DNA of 64,000 nt from Pseudomonas sp. FP1742 (GTDB lineage Bacteria > Pseudomonadota > Gammaproteobacteria > Pseudomonadales > Pseudomonadaceae), in contig NZ_CP117460.1 in NCBI RefSeq assembly GCF_030687145.1, positions 4,712,001 through 4,776,000 of the forward strand. Direction: 5' to 3'. Under the pieces are notes generated by a model. That model was not told the DNA's origin, ran no database searches, and saw only the letters and a list, made by a program, of their open reading frames with translations. A program made the translations under genes and the position numbers. Numbering within the stretch: position 1 is the stretch's first letter; every line of letters starts with the position of its first letter. Below, piece after piece: positions 54,235-63,985 of the stretch.

Positions 54235-54732
54235 ATGAGCCGTTATCGCCCTCCCCGCACCGCCGGCACCGCGCTGATCACCCCCGAAGGTGAAGCGCGG
54301 ATGCGCGCCGAATTTCATGAGCTCTGGCATGTGCGCCGACCTCAGGTGACGCAATCGGTCAGCGAAGCAGCGGCCCAGGGCGATCGCTCGGAAAACGCCG
54401 AATACACGTACGGCAAAAAAATGCTGCGCGAGATCGACAGCCGTGTGCGCTTTCTTACCAAACGGCTGGAAGCCCTCAAGGTGGTCAGCGAAAAGCCCAG
54501 CGATCCGAACAAGGTCTACTTTGGTGCCTGGGTCACGATCGAAGACGAGGACGGCAAAGAGTCGCGCTATCGCATCGTCGGCCCGGATGAGCTGGACTTG
54601 AAACAAGGCCTGATCAGCATCGACTCACCGCTGGCCCGCGCCTTGATCGGCAAGGCACTGGACGCCGAAGTACGGGTGCAGACGCCGACCGGTGAGCAAT
54701 GTGTGTATATCGTGGCGATCGACTATTTTTGA
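54235..54732 (+). CDS. greB: Transcription elongation factor GreB
   Basis: A 165-residue Gre factor that rescues backtracked RNA polymerase by stimulating transcript cleavage. The N-terminal coiled coil is intact, with [30 protein letters not shown] and the acidic tip residues of GDRSENAEY. The C-terminal domain starts [13 protein letters not shown]. The TYGKK variant after ENAEY marks GreB rather than GreA. A paralog with weaker similarity is at 41276. It lies downstream of the YbbA/YbbP pair and may be independent. Confidence 0.96.
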   Translation: MSRYRPPRTAGTALITPEGEARMRAEFHELWHVRRPQVTQSVSEAAAQGDRSENAEYTYGKKMLREIDSRVRFLTKRLEALKVVSEKPSDPNKVYFGAWVTIEDEDGKESRYRIVGPDELDLKQGLISIDSPLARALIGKALDAEVRVQTPTGEQCVYIVAIDYF

Positions 54733-54750
54733 GCCGCGGCGCCTTGAGCC

Positions 54751-55059
54751 TCAGCAGCGGGCAATCAGCCCTTGGCGCGCCACGCGGGTCAGTTGCCTGA
54801 TCACTTCGGGTGCGTCCTCGGCGCTTGGCGCCTGAATTACCGCCAGATCAAAGCTGTCAGTGGCAAAACGCGCCAGCGACTCACCGTCTTCGACAAACTG
54901 GATCAGGAACGCTGCCGGCCCGCCAGTGCGCCGTGGCCAGCCATCGAGGTAACGCAACAGCGTCGGCTGATGTTTACCGCCAAGCAGAATTTTTGGATTG
55001 CGCTGGGTGAGATGTGCCGTGATCGGCGCGGGGCGTACAACGGGGCTTAATGCATTCAT
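54751..55059 (-). CDS. Uncharacterised 102-residue protein
   Basis: I do not recognise a family. The protein looks soluble with a mixed alpha/beta pattern: ITAHLTQRNPKILLGGKHQP, then LLRYLDGWPRRTGGPAAFLIQFVEDG and DLAVIQAPSAEDAPEVIRQLTRVARQGLIARC. The last part resembles the end of a Rossmann-like methyltransferase domain (DLAVIQ as a strand before a helix), but the SAM-binding glycine motif is missing, so this is only a hint. Convergent with greB. The start at ATG 55059 lacks a strong ribosome site; TTG 55080 is an alternative. Confidence 0.62.
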   Translation of the reverse strand: MNALSPVVRPAPITAHLTQRNPKILLGGKHQPTLLRYLDGWPRRTGGPAAFLIQFVEDGESLARFATDSFDLAVIQAPSAEDAPEVIRQLTRVARQGLIARC

Positions 55060-55264
55060 TGTGTCGTGTCTCTGCCTCAAAAGTCTGCATGGCAGGTGAG
55101 AGGCAACACCGAACCAGCGCTTTAGCGGTATTTCGAAGCCTGTTTCAAGCTTCTATCGGCAACTGAATGAGTCACCTGGCGCCCCGCAAGTAGCTGTTTA
55201 AATCGGCGCATGAGCAGCATCCTAGAGAAGCTGACCAGACAGTGTCAAGAATCACCAGCAACAA

Positions 55265-55305
55265 AAAAAGGCCCGCACAGTGGATCACACTATGCGGGCC
55301 TTTTC
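55265..55305 (-). terminator. Terminator of the DoxX gene (works on both strands)
   Basis: Stem AAAAGGCCCGCA / TGCGGGCCTTTT with a 15-base loop, flanked by an A run on the left. It ends 15 bases before the minus-strand stop codon at 55321. Confidence 0.88.
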
Positions 55306-55320
55306 GTTGAGCCAGAGCCG

Positions 55321-55755
55321 TCAGCCGGCGATGGCGCGGTCTACCGACAGCTTGCCTGCACCTTCGATCAGCACCGCGAGGCTACCGCCGAGCAAGGCCA
55401 GGGCAAATTCATAACCGTTGTTGGCCATGAACAGACCGTGGCTGATGTGCACCGTGAAAATGGCCACCAGCGAGAGGAACGTCAGCCCCAGCGCCGCCGG
55501 GCGTACCAGCAGGCCGATGATCAGCGCCAGACCGGCGAAGAACTCGGTACCACCGGCCAGGATCGCCATCAGGTGACCCGGCGCCAAACCAATGCTTTCC
55601 ATGTACTGCGCGGTGCCGGCAATGCCGTAACCGCCGAATGCCCCAAAGAGTTTCTGTGAGCCGTGGGCCGCGAAGATGATGCCGACGAAAATCCGCAGAA
55701 TCGTCAGGCCGTAGCCAGCGCGGGTAGACAGTACCTTGTTGATCAGTGTGCTCAT
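55321..55755 (-). CDS. DoxX-family membrane protein
   Basis: A 144-residue four-helix inner-membrane protein of the DoxX/SURF4-like family: GLTILRIFVGIIFAAHGSQKLFG, MESIGLAPGHLMAILAGGTEFFAGLALIIGL, LTFLSLVAIFTVHI and FALALLGGSLAVLIEG. Members take part in thiosulfate:quinone oxidation or in redox protection of the membrane; the role here is unknown. The Gly/Phe-rich GAFGGYGIAGTAQYM loop is typical. Confidence 0.92.
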   Translation of the reverse strand: MSTLINKVLSTRAGYGLTILRIFVGIIFAAHGSQKLFGAFGGYGIAGTAQYMESIGLAPGHLMAILAGGTEFFAGLALIIGLLVRPAALGLTFLSLVAIFTVHISHGLFMANNGYEFALALLGGSLAVLIEGAGKLSVDRAIAG

Positions 55756-55858
55756 GCTGTGTCATCCATTGTGAGTGTGTGTTGGTTGGCCGCTATATTA
55801 ATCAGTAAAACTCATGTTAAAAGCGCAAAAAACGCACCATAACAATCAGATTAGTCGA

Positions 55859-57280
55859 TCATTTCCGTGAGGCAACTTTCTGCCCCTGAGGCTCCAACGA
55901 CTCCCGTTCCCGATCGAACGCCAGGTAATACTTGTTCACACTATTAACATAGCTGACAGCCCCCATTCCCACCTGCTCCATGGCAATGCGCTCGACCTGG
56001 AAGAACCACTGATCCGGATTCAAGCCCCGTCGCCGAGCTTCGGCGCGCATGCCCTGGACCCGCTCCGGCCCCATGTTGTAGGCCGCCAGCACGAACGCCA
56101 TGCGCTCGCGCTCGTTGAGTTTGGGGCTGGCAAAAAACTTGCGGCGGATCATCGCCAGGTACTTGGCGCCTGCCTGCACATTGGCATCGAGATTCTGAAT
56201 GTTACTGACCCCGACCCGTTGGGCGGCGGACGGGGTGATTTGCATCAGGCCGGTAGGGCCGCCGCCGCTTCTGGCGCTGGGTTGCAACGCCGACTCCTTG
56301 AAGGCCAGCGCCGCCAGGTTCAACCAATCCATGCCCTGGGCTTCAGCATGTTTTTGCAGCACCGGTCGAAGTTTTTCCAGACGCTGCCGATCGGCCTTGG
56401 CCAAGGGATAGTGCACTTGATACTGGCGCCGGTAGATCCGCAGGAACGCCGCATCCTGGTCCGACGGTTGTTTGTAGGTGGTCAGGAAGCGATCGATGCT
56501 CGCGCGCAGCATCGAGGCGTCGCGGCGCACGAACCAGTATTCCTCACCCGGCTCGCGGATGAGCACCTGCCGATCGAAACGCAACCTGGGCAAGATCTTG
56601 CCCCAGCGCTCGGCGATCGGTTGTTCGACGATGGTCAGATGAAAGATCCCGCCCTGAACCATCTCCAGCACATCCTCGACGGCCAGGCTTGGGTCGACCC
56701 ACTCGATTTTCACCGGGGGCAGTTTGTGCAGCGCAAGTTTCTGATTGATCTGATTCACCGCATCCCCGGCAACACTGCCGGTGGGCAGCGCGAGGGTTTT
56801 GCCCGAAAGCTGCTCGAGACGGGTGTAACGTCGTTCGCCTTTGATCCCCACCAGCAGCAACGGCACGTTGCTGGCAATCGGCTCACTGGCGCTGACTGCA
56901 TGACCCGATTGTGGATCGAGCAATTCCCCTGGCGCGACCAGATCACCCTCCCCCCGCTGCAACGCACCGAGCAGTTGATCCTTGGATTTGGGAATGATCT
57001 TGAGGGTGATTTCCTGGCCGTCACGGGCGTGGCCATTGAGGTATTGCTCGAAAGCCCGCAGGCGGTGGTACTCGACGCCGATAGTCTGACCCTGGACTTC
57101 GCCGGAGCTATTGCGGCTCTGGTTGACCAGCACCCGCAACACACGACTGTTGCGAATCTCCACCAGGTCGCGGACCTTGGCCGCCGGCACGGTTTGCAAC
57201 GGCCCGGCCAGACGCGCAACCGCCGGCATCGGCAGCAGCAACGAACAACACAGCAGTAACAAAACCGAGGGACGTGTCAT
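55859..57280 (-). CDS. Membrane-bound lytic transglycosylase MltF-like
   Basis: A 473-residue periplasmic protein. Signal peptide (about 1-22), an ABC-substrate-binding-like domain (about 45-285, with VLRVLVNQSRNSSG) that regulates activity, and a C-terminal SLT domain with the catalytic Glu in LAALAFKESALQPSARSGGGPTGLMQI and AAYNMGPERVQGM. This is the MltF architecture; two mltF paralogs exist in P. aeruginosa. I choose ATG 57280 (GGAGAG upstream). Divergent from the TatD-type gene. Confidence 0.9.
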   Translation of the reverse strand: MTRPSVLLLLCCSLLLPMPAVARLAGPLQTVPAAKVRDLVEIRNSRVLRVLVNQSRNSSGEVQGQTIGVEYHRLRAFEQYLNGHARDGQEITLKIIPKSKDQLLGALQRGEGDLVAPGELLDPQSGHAVSASEPIASNVPLLLVGIKGERRYTRLEQLSGKTLALPTGSVAGDAVNQINQKLALHKLPPVKIEWVDPSLAVEDVLEMVQGGIFHLTIVEQPIAERWGKILPRLRFDRQVLIREPGEEYWFVRRDASMLRASIDRFLTTYKQPSDQDAAFLRIYRRQYQVHYPLAKADRQRLEKLRPVLQKHAEAQGMDWLNLAALAFKESALQPSARSGGGPTGLMQITPSAAQRVGVSNIQNLDANVQAGAKYLAMIRRKFFASPKLNERERMAFVLAAYNMGPERVQGMRAEARRRGLNPDQWFFQVERIAMEQVGMGAVSYVNSVNKYYLAFDRERESLEPQGQKVASRK

Positions 57281-57517
57281 CCGCTCTCCGGAAAGAATAC
57301 TGGCCAACCTCATGGGTGATTTCATGAAGTCGGGCGACAGAAACAGAGCGCACGAAGCGCTGATAAAGTGCGAGAGAGTGGCACAGTGATAGCAACTCTA
57401 CCAAACCCGGCCTGTCTCGCGGCCTCAACAGACAGCTTTAACCCGTTGTAGTTCTTGGTTTTTCTTATAAATCTACAGCTCTGATATGCTTTCCGGCCTT
57501 TGGTCCGAGGTAGCACC

Positions 57518-58327
57518 ATGCAACTCATCGATATCGGCGTCAACCTGACCAACCCCAGTTTTGCCGACAAACACCAGGCTGTGCTCGACCGCGCCTACGC
57601 TGCCGGGGTCTGCCAACTGGTGCTTACCGGGACCAGCGTCGAGGGCAGTGAACAGGCGCTGGAGCTGTGCCGGCAATTGGATGAAAGCGCTCAGCGACTG
57701 TTCACCACGGCCGGCATTCACCCGCACTCGGCCAGCGACTGGAACGCCGACAGCGACCAGCGTCTGCGTAGCTTGCTCAAGGAGCCGAACGTGGTGGCCG
57801 TGGGCGAATGCGGCCTCGATTTCAATCGTGATTTCTCGCCCCGCCCGCAGCAGGAAAAAGTCCTCGAAGAACATCTGGCGATGGCGGTCGAGCTGCAACT
57901 GCCGGTGTTCCTGCACGAACGTGACGCCAGTCAACGATTGCTGGAAATCCTGCACGATTACCGCGATCAACTGCCCGCTGCCGTGGTGCACTGCTTCACC
58001 GGTGAAAAGAAGGCGCTGTTCAGCTACCTCGACCTGGATTTGCACATCGGCATCACCGGCTGGATCTGCGACGAACGCCGGGGTACGCACCTGCATCCGT
58101 TGGTCAAAGATATTAAACGCGGGCGCTTGATGCTGGAGAGCGATGCGCCGTATCTGTTGCCACGCAGTCTGCGACCCAAGCCGAAGAATGGTCGCAACGA
58201 GCCGGCGTATCTGATCGAAGTGTTGCGTGAAGTCGCGCTGCATCGCGGTGAAAGCCAGGAAGACCTGGCCGCCCACACCACAGCATGCGCACGGGCATTT
58301 TACGGGTTGCCTTCGATCCCCCAGTAA
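57518..58327 (+). CDS. tatD: TatD-family metal-dependent hydrolase
   Basis: A 269-residue TIM-barrel nuclease. Metal ligands: [15 protein letters not shown] (first strand, His replaced by the IGVN pattern), [26 protein letters not shown] and the late [14 protein letters not shown]. TatD acts as a 3'-5' exonuclease in DNA repair and on RNA. The C-terminal [16 protein letters not shown] fits TatD proper rather than YcfH/YjjV. ATG 57518 follows GAGGTAGCACC. Confidence 0.92.
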   Translation: MQLIDIGVNLTNPSFADKHQAVLDRAYAAGVCQLVLTGTSVEGSEQALELCRQLDESAQRLFTTAGIHPHSASDWNADSDQRLRSLLKEPNVVAVGECGLDFNRDFSPRPQQEKVLEEHLAMAVELQLPVFLHERDASQRLLEILHDYRDQLPAAVVHCFTGEKKALFSYLDLDLHIGITGWICDERRGTHLHPLVKDIKRGRLMLESDAPYLLPRSLRPKPKNGRNEPAYLIEVLREVALHRGESQEDLAAHTTACARAFYGLPSIPQ

Positions 58328-58338
58328 CCACAAATCCC

Positions 58339-58427
58339 TGTGGGAGCGGGCTTGCTCGCGAAGACGGCGGCACATCCAACATTGATGTGACTGACAGACT
58401 GTCTTCGCGAGCAAGCCCGCTCCCACA
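58339..58427. repeat. REP pair 6 (inverted)
   Basis: Copies at 58339-58365 (TGTGGGAGCGGGCTTGCTCG) and 58401-58427, perfect over 27 bases of each arm, 35 bases apart. Between tatD and the chemoreceptor gene. Confidence 0.93.
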
Positions 58428-58532
58428 TTGGGACTGCGGAGGATGTTGACCCATATCAAGAGTCGAAGCCCTGAGTAGCGGCACAATACTGGCACCTTGC
58501 CAAAACTGTTTCCGCTATCAGAGAAGACCTCC

Positions 58533-60014
58533 ATGGGTGCCTGGCTTAGCAATATCTCGCTGAAATACAAATTCTGGGCGGTCAACGCGGTCGCCTTTGT
58601 CACCACCCTGTTGCTGGTGCTGTATGCCGTGCAACTCGAACAACAGGCCCGCAGTCACGCCGCTCAGGTTTCGGCCCAGGCCCAGGCGCGATTGCTCAAT
58701 GCCTGGCCTGCCGGGCAACCGCTGCCCAAGGCCGACAACCTGCTGACTTCCAGTCGCGGACAAGCGCCGTCACTGAACGGGCAACTGCTGCTGGAGCTGA
58801 CCGATGTCAACGGTTGGGTCGAGATCAATGCCATGCCACTGTTCGGTGAAAACCCGCTGATGGGAGCCGAGGTGTTCACTCGCCCCGACGGCCAACAGGT
58901 CACGGTGATTGCCTACGGTCCGAGCCTGAGCCAAGTGTTCGGCGAGCGCTTCACCCACTATGCGGTGGCGGTGTTCATCCTGATGCTGGCGATGCTTGGC
59001 GCGTCGCAACTGCTGATCCGCTTCCTGCTCAGCCAGCTCAACACCTTGAAAGACGTGATGCTCCATGTCGAGAAGACCGGTGATCTGTCGGCCCGCGTGC
59101 CGCTGGCCTGCCGGGATGAAGTCGGCCAGATGGCCAACGCCTTCAACGCCATGCAGGCCGGTTACCAGCGGGTGGTCAACACCGTCGCCAACACCGCCCG
59201 GCAATTGGATGTCGGCGCCGCGCGGCTGGCCGCAAGCATGAACGAAGTGCGCCACGGCATGCTCGGCCAGCAAAGCGAAACCGATCAGGCCGCCACGGCG
59301 ATCAACGAAATGACTGCCACCGTCCATCACATCGCCCAACACGCCGGCGCCACCCGCGACCTTTCGCAAACCGCCGATACGCTGGCCGGCAGTGGCCAGG
59401 AAGTGGTGAGTCGGGTGCAGAAATCGATTGGCGGATTGTCCACCGGCGTGCAGCAAACCGCCGAAATGATCCAGCGCCTGGCCGAGGACAGCCAGAAGAT
59501 CAACGGCGTGGTCAGCGTGATCCACAGCATCGCTGAACAGACCAACCTGCTGGCCCTTAACGCGGCCATCGAAGCGGCCCGGGCCGGTGAGATGGGCCGT
59601 GGGTTCGCGGTGGTCGCCGATGAAGTGCGCAACCTGGCCAAACGGGTCCAGACGTCCACCGACGAGATCACCACCATGGTTTCAGCGCTGCAGGCCGGCA
59701 CTCGGGATGCGGTGGATTTCATGCAGGAAAGTTCGTACAAGGCGGACGACTGCATGCAACAGGCCCAGGAAGCCAGTGTGGCCCTGGCCGAAATCACCGG
59801 CGCGGTGGCACAGATGCGTGAAAGCAATACGCAGATCGCGGTGGCGGCCGAACAGCAGAGCCACGTGGCGGAAGAAATGAATCGGGCGGTGGTGAGCATT
59901 CGCGACGTGACCGAAAACACCGTGCAGCAGACTGTGAATTCGGCAATCACCAGCAATGAGTTGGCGATGTTGGCAGGGGAATTGAGCAAGGCCATTGGGC
60001 AGCTCAAGCTTTGA
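58533..60014 (+). CDS. Methyl-accepting chemotaxis protein
   Basis: A 493-residue chemoreceptor. Membrane helices (about 13-32 and 138-163) bracket a short periplasmic domain of about 105 residues, then HAMP ([23 protein letters not shown]), methylation helices and the hairpin tip [38 protein letters not shown]. There is no C-terminal CheR-binding pentapeptide (ends GQLKL). Its ligand is unknown. I use ATG 58533 (GAAGACCTCC leader). It is flanked by REP pairs on both sides. Confidence 0.93.
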   Translation: MGAWLSNISLKYKFWAVNAVAFVTTLLLVLYAVQLEQQARSHAAQVSAQAQARLLNAWPAGQPLPKADNLLTSSRGQAPSLNGQLLLELTDVNGWVEINAMPLFGENPLMGAEVFTRPDGQQVTVIAYGPSLSQVFGERFTHYAVAVFILMLAMLGASQLLIRFLLSQLNTLKDVMLHVEKTGDLSARVPLACRDEVGQMANAFNAMQAGYQRVVNTVANTARQLDVGAARLAASMNEVRHGMLGQQSETDQAATAINEMTATVHHIAQHAGATRDLSQTADTLAGSGQEVVSRVQKSIGGLSTGVQQTAEMIQRLAEDSQKINGVVSVIHSIAEQTNLLALNAAIEAARAGEMGRGFAVVADEVRNLAKRVQTSTDEITTMVSALQAGTRDAVDFMQESSYKADDCMQQAQEASVALAEITGAVAQMRESNTQIAVAAEQQSHVAEEMNRAVVSIRDVTENTVQQTVNSAITSNELAMLAGELSKAIGQLKL

Positions 60015-60017
60015 GGG

Positions 60018-60099
60018 CCTCTTCGCGAGCAAGCCCGCTCCCACATTGAATCTGTGTCACGACGAAGACCAATGTGGGAGCGGGCTTGCTCGCGAAGGC
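60018..60099. repeat. REP pair 7 (inverted)
   Basis: Copies at 60018-60045 and 60073-60099 with intact cores, 27 bases apart. It begins four bases after the chemoreceptor stop codon, so it also acts as a 3' hairpin of that transcript. Confidence 0.93.
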
Positions 60100-60225
60100 G
60101 TCAGCCCGGTCAGCATCAATATTGACCATGACCCCTATCGCGCCGATAGCCACCCTTGATTCGCCGACGGCTTTCGCCGGGCCTATTCTTTGTTCATGAG
60201 CCTCAACGAACCAAGGATAAGCATC

Positions 60226-60594
60226 ATGGGCAAACGTCATCCCAACCTTCCCGCCTGGCAATGGCGAGCGTACCCGAACAATCACCAGCACCCGACCAAT
60301 CTGGTGCTGCACCTGATTGCCGTGCCGCTGTTCATCGTGGCGTTTCTGCTGATGGTCTCGGGAGTGTTCAGCCTCGACCTGGCGAGCTTCGCGATCGGCG
60401 TCATCGGCCTGGTCGCGGCCCTGGGTTTGCAGCGTCACGGTCACAGCCTGGAGGTGCAAGCCAGCGAGCCGTTCAGTGATCGCAAAGACGCGGTATCACG
60501 CCTGCTGGTCGAGCAGTTCCTGACCTTTCCACGGTTTTTCTTCAGTGGAGGCTGGTGGCGCGCCTGGCGTGAGCGCCACCGTCGTCATCACTGA
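60226..60594 (+). CDS. Mpo1-like (DUF962) small membrane protein
   Basis: A 122-residue protein with two membrane helices (about 29-50 and 52-72: LHLIAVPLFIVAFLLMVSGV, LASFAIGVIGLVAALGLQ) preceded by a NNHQHPTNLVLH motif and ending in a basic tail. The HPTN-H-P layout resembles the Mpo1/DUF962 dioxygenase-like family, known in yeast for alpha-oxidation of hydroxy fatty acids; the match is weak, so this is provisional. ATG 60226 has AAGGA eight bases upstream. Convergent with the TesB-like gene with no gap. Confidence 0.72.
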   Translation: MGKRHPNLPAWQWRAYPNNHQHPTNLVLHLIAVPLFIVAFLLMVSGVFSLDLASFAIGVIGLVAALGLQRHGHSLEVQASEPFSDRKDAVSRLLVEQFLTFPRFFFSGGWWRAWRERHRRHH

Positions 60595-61392
60595 TCAAGC
60601 GAAAATCGTGACGGTCTGCCGGCTCATGGCGATCAGCTGGCCGTCTTCGCTCCACAGTTTTGCGGCGGCGTGCCCGTAGCCGTCAGCGGCATACTCGATT
60701 TCCACCAGGTACTTGCACCAGTCCAGCGTACTCAACGTCAGCAACGGCTGGACGAACTCAATGGTCCAGGTCAGCGTGCTGCCTGCCGCCGGTTTCTTCA
60801 GAAACGACAACAACGACGGCGGCCAGGCGTCGACCAGCGCCAGGATATGCGCCTCGCTCACCGCCTCGCCTTCGCCATCCCCGCGCAAGCGCACCCAACC
60901 GCCCATTTCCCGCGAGGTGTTACCCGTGAACGGCATGCCACCGACACTCCAGCGCATGGCCAGGTAGCGCATGAATTCCGGGGTCACGCCTTTGATGTAC
61001 GGCAGTTCCTGGCAATCGTCCCAGTGCTTCATCTCGGGAGCTGCATTGGCCGTGACGGTCACTTCGGACTGTCGCGAAGCGCCGAAGCTGCCCTGGACCA
61101 ACGTCACCACTTGCCCCTTCTGCATCGCCCGGCCCAGGACCTGGCTGACTGCTTTGCCTTCGCGCAACACATCGACTTCAAAGCTGACCGGCACATCGGG
61201 CTCGACCGGGCCGACGAAGGTGATTGCCAGCGAGCGCACCGGACGATCCGCCGGGACTTTTGCGCGCATGGCTTCGTATTGCAAGGCGGCTATCAGACCA
61301 CCAAAACTTGCACGTCCCTGACCCCATTCGGGTGCAATAGACACCTCTTGTGGCTGACTGCGAACAGCGTCGAGCAGATCGGAAAAGCGCAT
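60595..61392 (-). CDS. TesB-like acyl-CoA thioesterase
   Basis: A 265-residue double-hotdog protein (thioesterase-like, PF13622). The first hotdog contains QGRASFGGLIAALQYEAMRA and SLAITFVGPVEPDVPVSFEVDVLREGKAVSQVLGRAMQKGQVV; the second has ALVDAWPPSLLSFLKK and LTWTIEFVQPL. It would hydrolyse medium- or short-chain acyl-CoA in the cytoplasm; substrate preference is unknown. The first hotdog begins only 25 residues in, so the start is firm. Confidence 0.88.
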   Translation of the reverse strand: MRFSDLLDAVRSQPQEVSIAPEWGQGRASFGGLIAALQYEAMRAKVPADRPVRSLAITFVGPVEPDVPVSFEVDVLREGKAVSQVLGRAMQKGQVVTLVQGSFGASRQSEVTVTANAAPEMKHWDDCQELPYIKGVTPEFMRYLAMRWSVGGMPFTGNTSREMGGWVRLRGDGEGEAVSEAHILALVDAWPPSLLSFLKKPAAGSTLTWTIEFVQPLLTLSTLDWCKYLVEIEYAADGYGHAAAKLWSEDGQLIAMSRQTVTIFA

Positions 61393-61515
61393 GGCAACCT
61401 CAGAGACAGGAAAATGGATGGAGCGATCTTAACCAGCCCGCAAGAGCGGCACAGCGCCTATTCCGGCCAAAATTACTGACAGATGAGCCGCGCTCGACTG
61501 GAACACACAAACCCA

Positions 61516-61604
61516 TGTGGGAGCGGGCTTGCTCGCGAAGAGGGCACAACATTCAACGCATAGGTTGAATGTCGGACCGCTTTCGCGAGCAAGCCCGCTC
61601 CCAC
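61516..61604. repeat. REP pair 8 (inverted)
   Basis: Copies at 61516-61541 and 61579-61604 (GCTTTCGCGAGCAAGCCCGC) flanking a 37-base spacer. Between the TesB-like and CHAD genes. Confidence 0.92.
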
Positions 61605-61623
61605 CATTGGATTTAGGGTGCTT

Positions 61624-62391
61624 TCAGGATTTGAAACAGGCTTTGCTGAATTTGTCGAGGACGCGGTCAGCGCGCTCTTCGGCCTGGGCCAGTGTGGTTT
61701 TCCAGACCGCGACGCACGGCTGCAAATCGGGCTCTTCCTTGGCCCGGGCCAGCCACTGCCAGCTGTCGTGCCAATCACCCAAGGCAGCCTGGGCCGATTT
61801 CAGCCTGGGCATGGCCGCTTCCGGCAAACGATCCAGTTCAGGGTAGGCTTCGATGCCATAGCGCACACGCTTGATCAGCAGGCGCAGGCGATGGCGGTCA
61901 TGGGCGGGATCGTGCAGGGCCTGGTCGAGTTTCTTCCATTGTTTGGCCAGGCGTTTTTCGATGCGTTTGCGCAAGCCCTTGAGCAAGCCCTGGCGCTGGG
62001 AGGCCCGCAGGAAACGCGGAAAAGCGTCGAGGATCATCAGCAACTGCGCCAGCTCCGGGCTCGTCGCCACCACTGGATAAGCCTCGGCCATCCGCGCCAT
62101 GCGTCGATGCGCGGCCTCGGGTTGACCGTGCTGGAGCAAGTACGCCGCCAGCACTTCCCGATCACGCAACGGAGTGGTCAGGTCACCGACCCGGGACGCC
62201 GCCGCTTCCAGCTGTTCGACCCCGGGCAAACCGCGCAAGGGTCGCAGCAGGCTGCGCAACCGCCGCACGGTGGTGCGCAGATCGTGCAACGCTTCCGGGT
62301 CGGTGCGGGCACTCAAGCGGGCCTGACAGGCCAGCAAACGGACGTCCAGGCCCAACACACGAGCCACCAACCGATCAACCAAGGCAGACAT
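61624..62391 (-). CDS. CHAD-domain protein
   Basis: A 255-residue CHAD (conserved histidine alpha-helical) domain. Conserved basic and His residues of polyphosphate-binding helices are seen: EALHDLRTTVRRLRSLLRPLRGL and HRLRLLIKRVRYGIEAY. CHAD proteins bind polyphosphate granules and often follow a CYTH/TTM triphosphatase; none is present here. It ends close to REP pair 8 and is the first of two minus-strand genes with a small lipoprotein 46 bases upstream. Confidence 0.9.
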   Translation of the reverse strand: MSALVDRLVARVLGLDVRLLACQARLSARTDPEALHDLRTTVRRLRSLLRPLRGLPGVEQLEAAASRVGDLTTPLRDREVLAAYLLQHGQPEAAHRRMARMAEAYPVVATSPELAQLLMILDAFPRFLRASQRQGLLKGLRKRIEKRLAKQWKKLDQALHDPAHDRHRLRLLIKRVRYGIEAYPELDRLPEAAMPRLKSAQAALGDWHDSWQWLARAKEEPDLQPCVAVWKTTLAQAEERADRVLDKFSKACFKS

Positions 62392-62437
62392 CGCGTACTC
62401 CCTGAATCGAATTACCCTGAGTACGCTCCATCATGCC

Positions 62438-62716
62438 TCAACGGCCGGCGCGTGACTCTCGAATGTAGAAACGTGCCTTCTCGGCCTTCCTGGTACAACC
62501 CTCGTAGGCTTCGAATTGCTGCTGGGTCTTGGCACCGGTCAGCAACGACAGTGCCTTGGAGTAGCTGACGGTCCCGGCGAGACCTTCGGCCTTGGCCAGG
62601 TCCAGCTCATGCCAGGCGGCATCGAGCTGGCTACCGCAACTGTCGCGGTAAGCGGTTTTACCGGCACAACCGGCAAGCGCCAGGGCAATCAAAGGCACAC
62701 AAATCCAGGCTTTCAT
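62438..62716 (-). CDS. Small lipoprotein
   Basis: A 92-residue predicted lipoprotein: hydrophobic signal (residues 3-15) and lipobox ALAGC, then a helical mature domain with three more Cys (DSCGSQ, YEGCTRK). The sequence LDAAWHELDLAKAEGLAGTVSYSKALSLLTGAKTQQQFEAYEGC suggests a helix bundle. Family unknown to me. ATG 62716 has GAGG upstream; a GTG three bases earlier is possible. It lies upstream of the CHAD gene on the same strand and may share its promoter. Confidence 0.82.
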   Translation of the reverse strand: MKAWICVPLIALALAGCAGKTAYRDSCGSQLDAAWHELDLAKAEGLAGTVSYSKALSLLTGAKTQQQFEAYEGCTRKAEKARFYIRESRAGR

Positions 62717-62935
62717 CACTCACACCTCAAAGATAATAAACAGTCGTGCAGGTAAGACCGCTCTGGCGCGTGAAAAGTGCCTTGGACCTGCAGTGGAAAC
62801 TATAGCGCGCGCGAGGATACTCACTCGTCTTAGTTGAGTGTCAAAAAACGACGCCCTCCCCCACTGAACGACCATAGCGATTGAAGCGCGCCCCTCGATG
62901 GGTGCATTGTTGAACCTTGTCAGAGAGGTCGATTC

Positions 62936-63985
62936 ATGAAAAAGCGTGTCGCACTGGTGTTGGGCTCGGGTGGCGCCCGGGGCTACGCCCATATCGGCGT
63001 CATTGAAGAGATCGAACGGCGTGGCTACGACATCGCCTGCATCGCTGGTTGCTCCATGGGCGCGGTGGTCGGCGGGATCTACGCCGCCGGCAAGCTCGAT
63101 GATTATCGCAACTGGATCGAGAGCCTGGACTACCTCGACGTGTTGCGCCTGGTGGATGTCAGCTTTCGCCTGGGCGCGATTCGCGGGGAGAAGGTCTTCG
63201 GGCAGATCCGCAAGATCGTCGGCGAGGTCAACATCGAAGACTTGCGCATTCCCTATACAGCGGTGGCCACAGACCTGACCAACCAGCAGGAAATCTGGTT
63301 CCAGGAAGGCTGCCTGCACCAGGCCATGCGCGCCTCGGCGGCAATCCCCAGCCTGTTCACGCCGGTGATGCAGGGCAATCGAATGCTGGTGGACGGCGGT
63401 ATTCTCAACCCATTGCCGATCGTGCCAGTGGTGTCGAGCCATTGCGACCTGATCATCGCGGTCAACCTCAACTCCACCAACCAGCGTCACTATCAACTGC
63501 CGGTGATCCAGCGCCCGGCAGCGTTCAAGACCCGCTTCGACAGCCTGATCAGCTCGCTGGGTTCAAAATTGCCCTTCCGCCGCAAACAGGCGGAGCAATT
63601 GCTGCTTCTGGAAAAGGAAGCGTTGATGGCAGAAGCGGCCGAGATCAACCCGTGGATCGAATCCGCCGAGCCCGAAGCCCAGCAACCGGCGGCGGCCCCG
63701 GAAAGCAACGGAGCACCGAAGTCCGCCACCGGGTCATTCATCATCGACAACGTCGGGCCAGCGTCCTTGCTGGACCTGATCAACCAGAGTTTCGAGGTGA
63801 TGCAGACGTCATTGGCACAGTACAAGATTGCCGGGTATCCGCCGGATATCCTGATCAACGTGCCCAAGCGGGTGTGCCGGTTTTTCGAGTTCTACAAGGC
63901 GCCGGAGTTGATCGCGCTGGGGCGTGAGATTGCGCGGGATACTTTGGATCGGTATGAAAATGAGCGCAATGAAGATTGGCGGTGA
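62936..63985 (+). CDS. Patatin-like phospholipase (RssA family)
   Basis: A 349-residue patatin-fold serine hydrolase. Oxyanion motif GSGGARGYAHIGVI at the start, nucleophile in GCSMG (Ser44 or so), and the DGGILNPLP catalytic Asp motif near residue 150, all intact. The C-terminal 130 residues carry a Pro/Ala/Glu-rich linker (EPEAQQPAAAPESNG) and a helical domain ending KAPELIALGREIARDTLDRY. No signal peptide, so it is probably cytoplasmic or membrane-associated and acts on phospholipid. AGAGAGG precedes the ATG. Confidence 0.92.
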   Translation: MKKRVALVLGSGGARGYAHIGVIEEIERRGYDIACIAGCSMGAVVGGIYAAGKLDDYRNWIESLDYLDVLRLVDVSFRLGAIRGEKVFGQIRKIVGEVNIEDLRIPYTAVATDLTNQQEIWFQEGCLHQAMRASAAIPSLFTPVMQGNRMLVDGGILNPLPIVPVVSSHCDLIIAVNLNSTNQRHYQLPVIQRPAAFKTRFDSLISSLGSKLPFRRKQAEQLLLLEKEALMAEAAEINPWIESAEPEAQQPAAAPESNGAPKSATGSFIIDNVGPASLLDLINQSFEVMQTSLAQYKIAGYPPDILINVPKRVCRFFEFYKAPELIALGREIARDTLDRYENERNEDWR

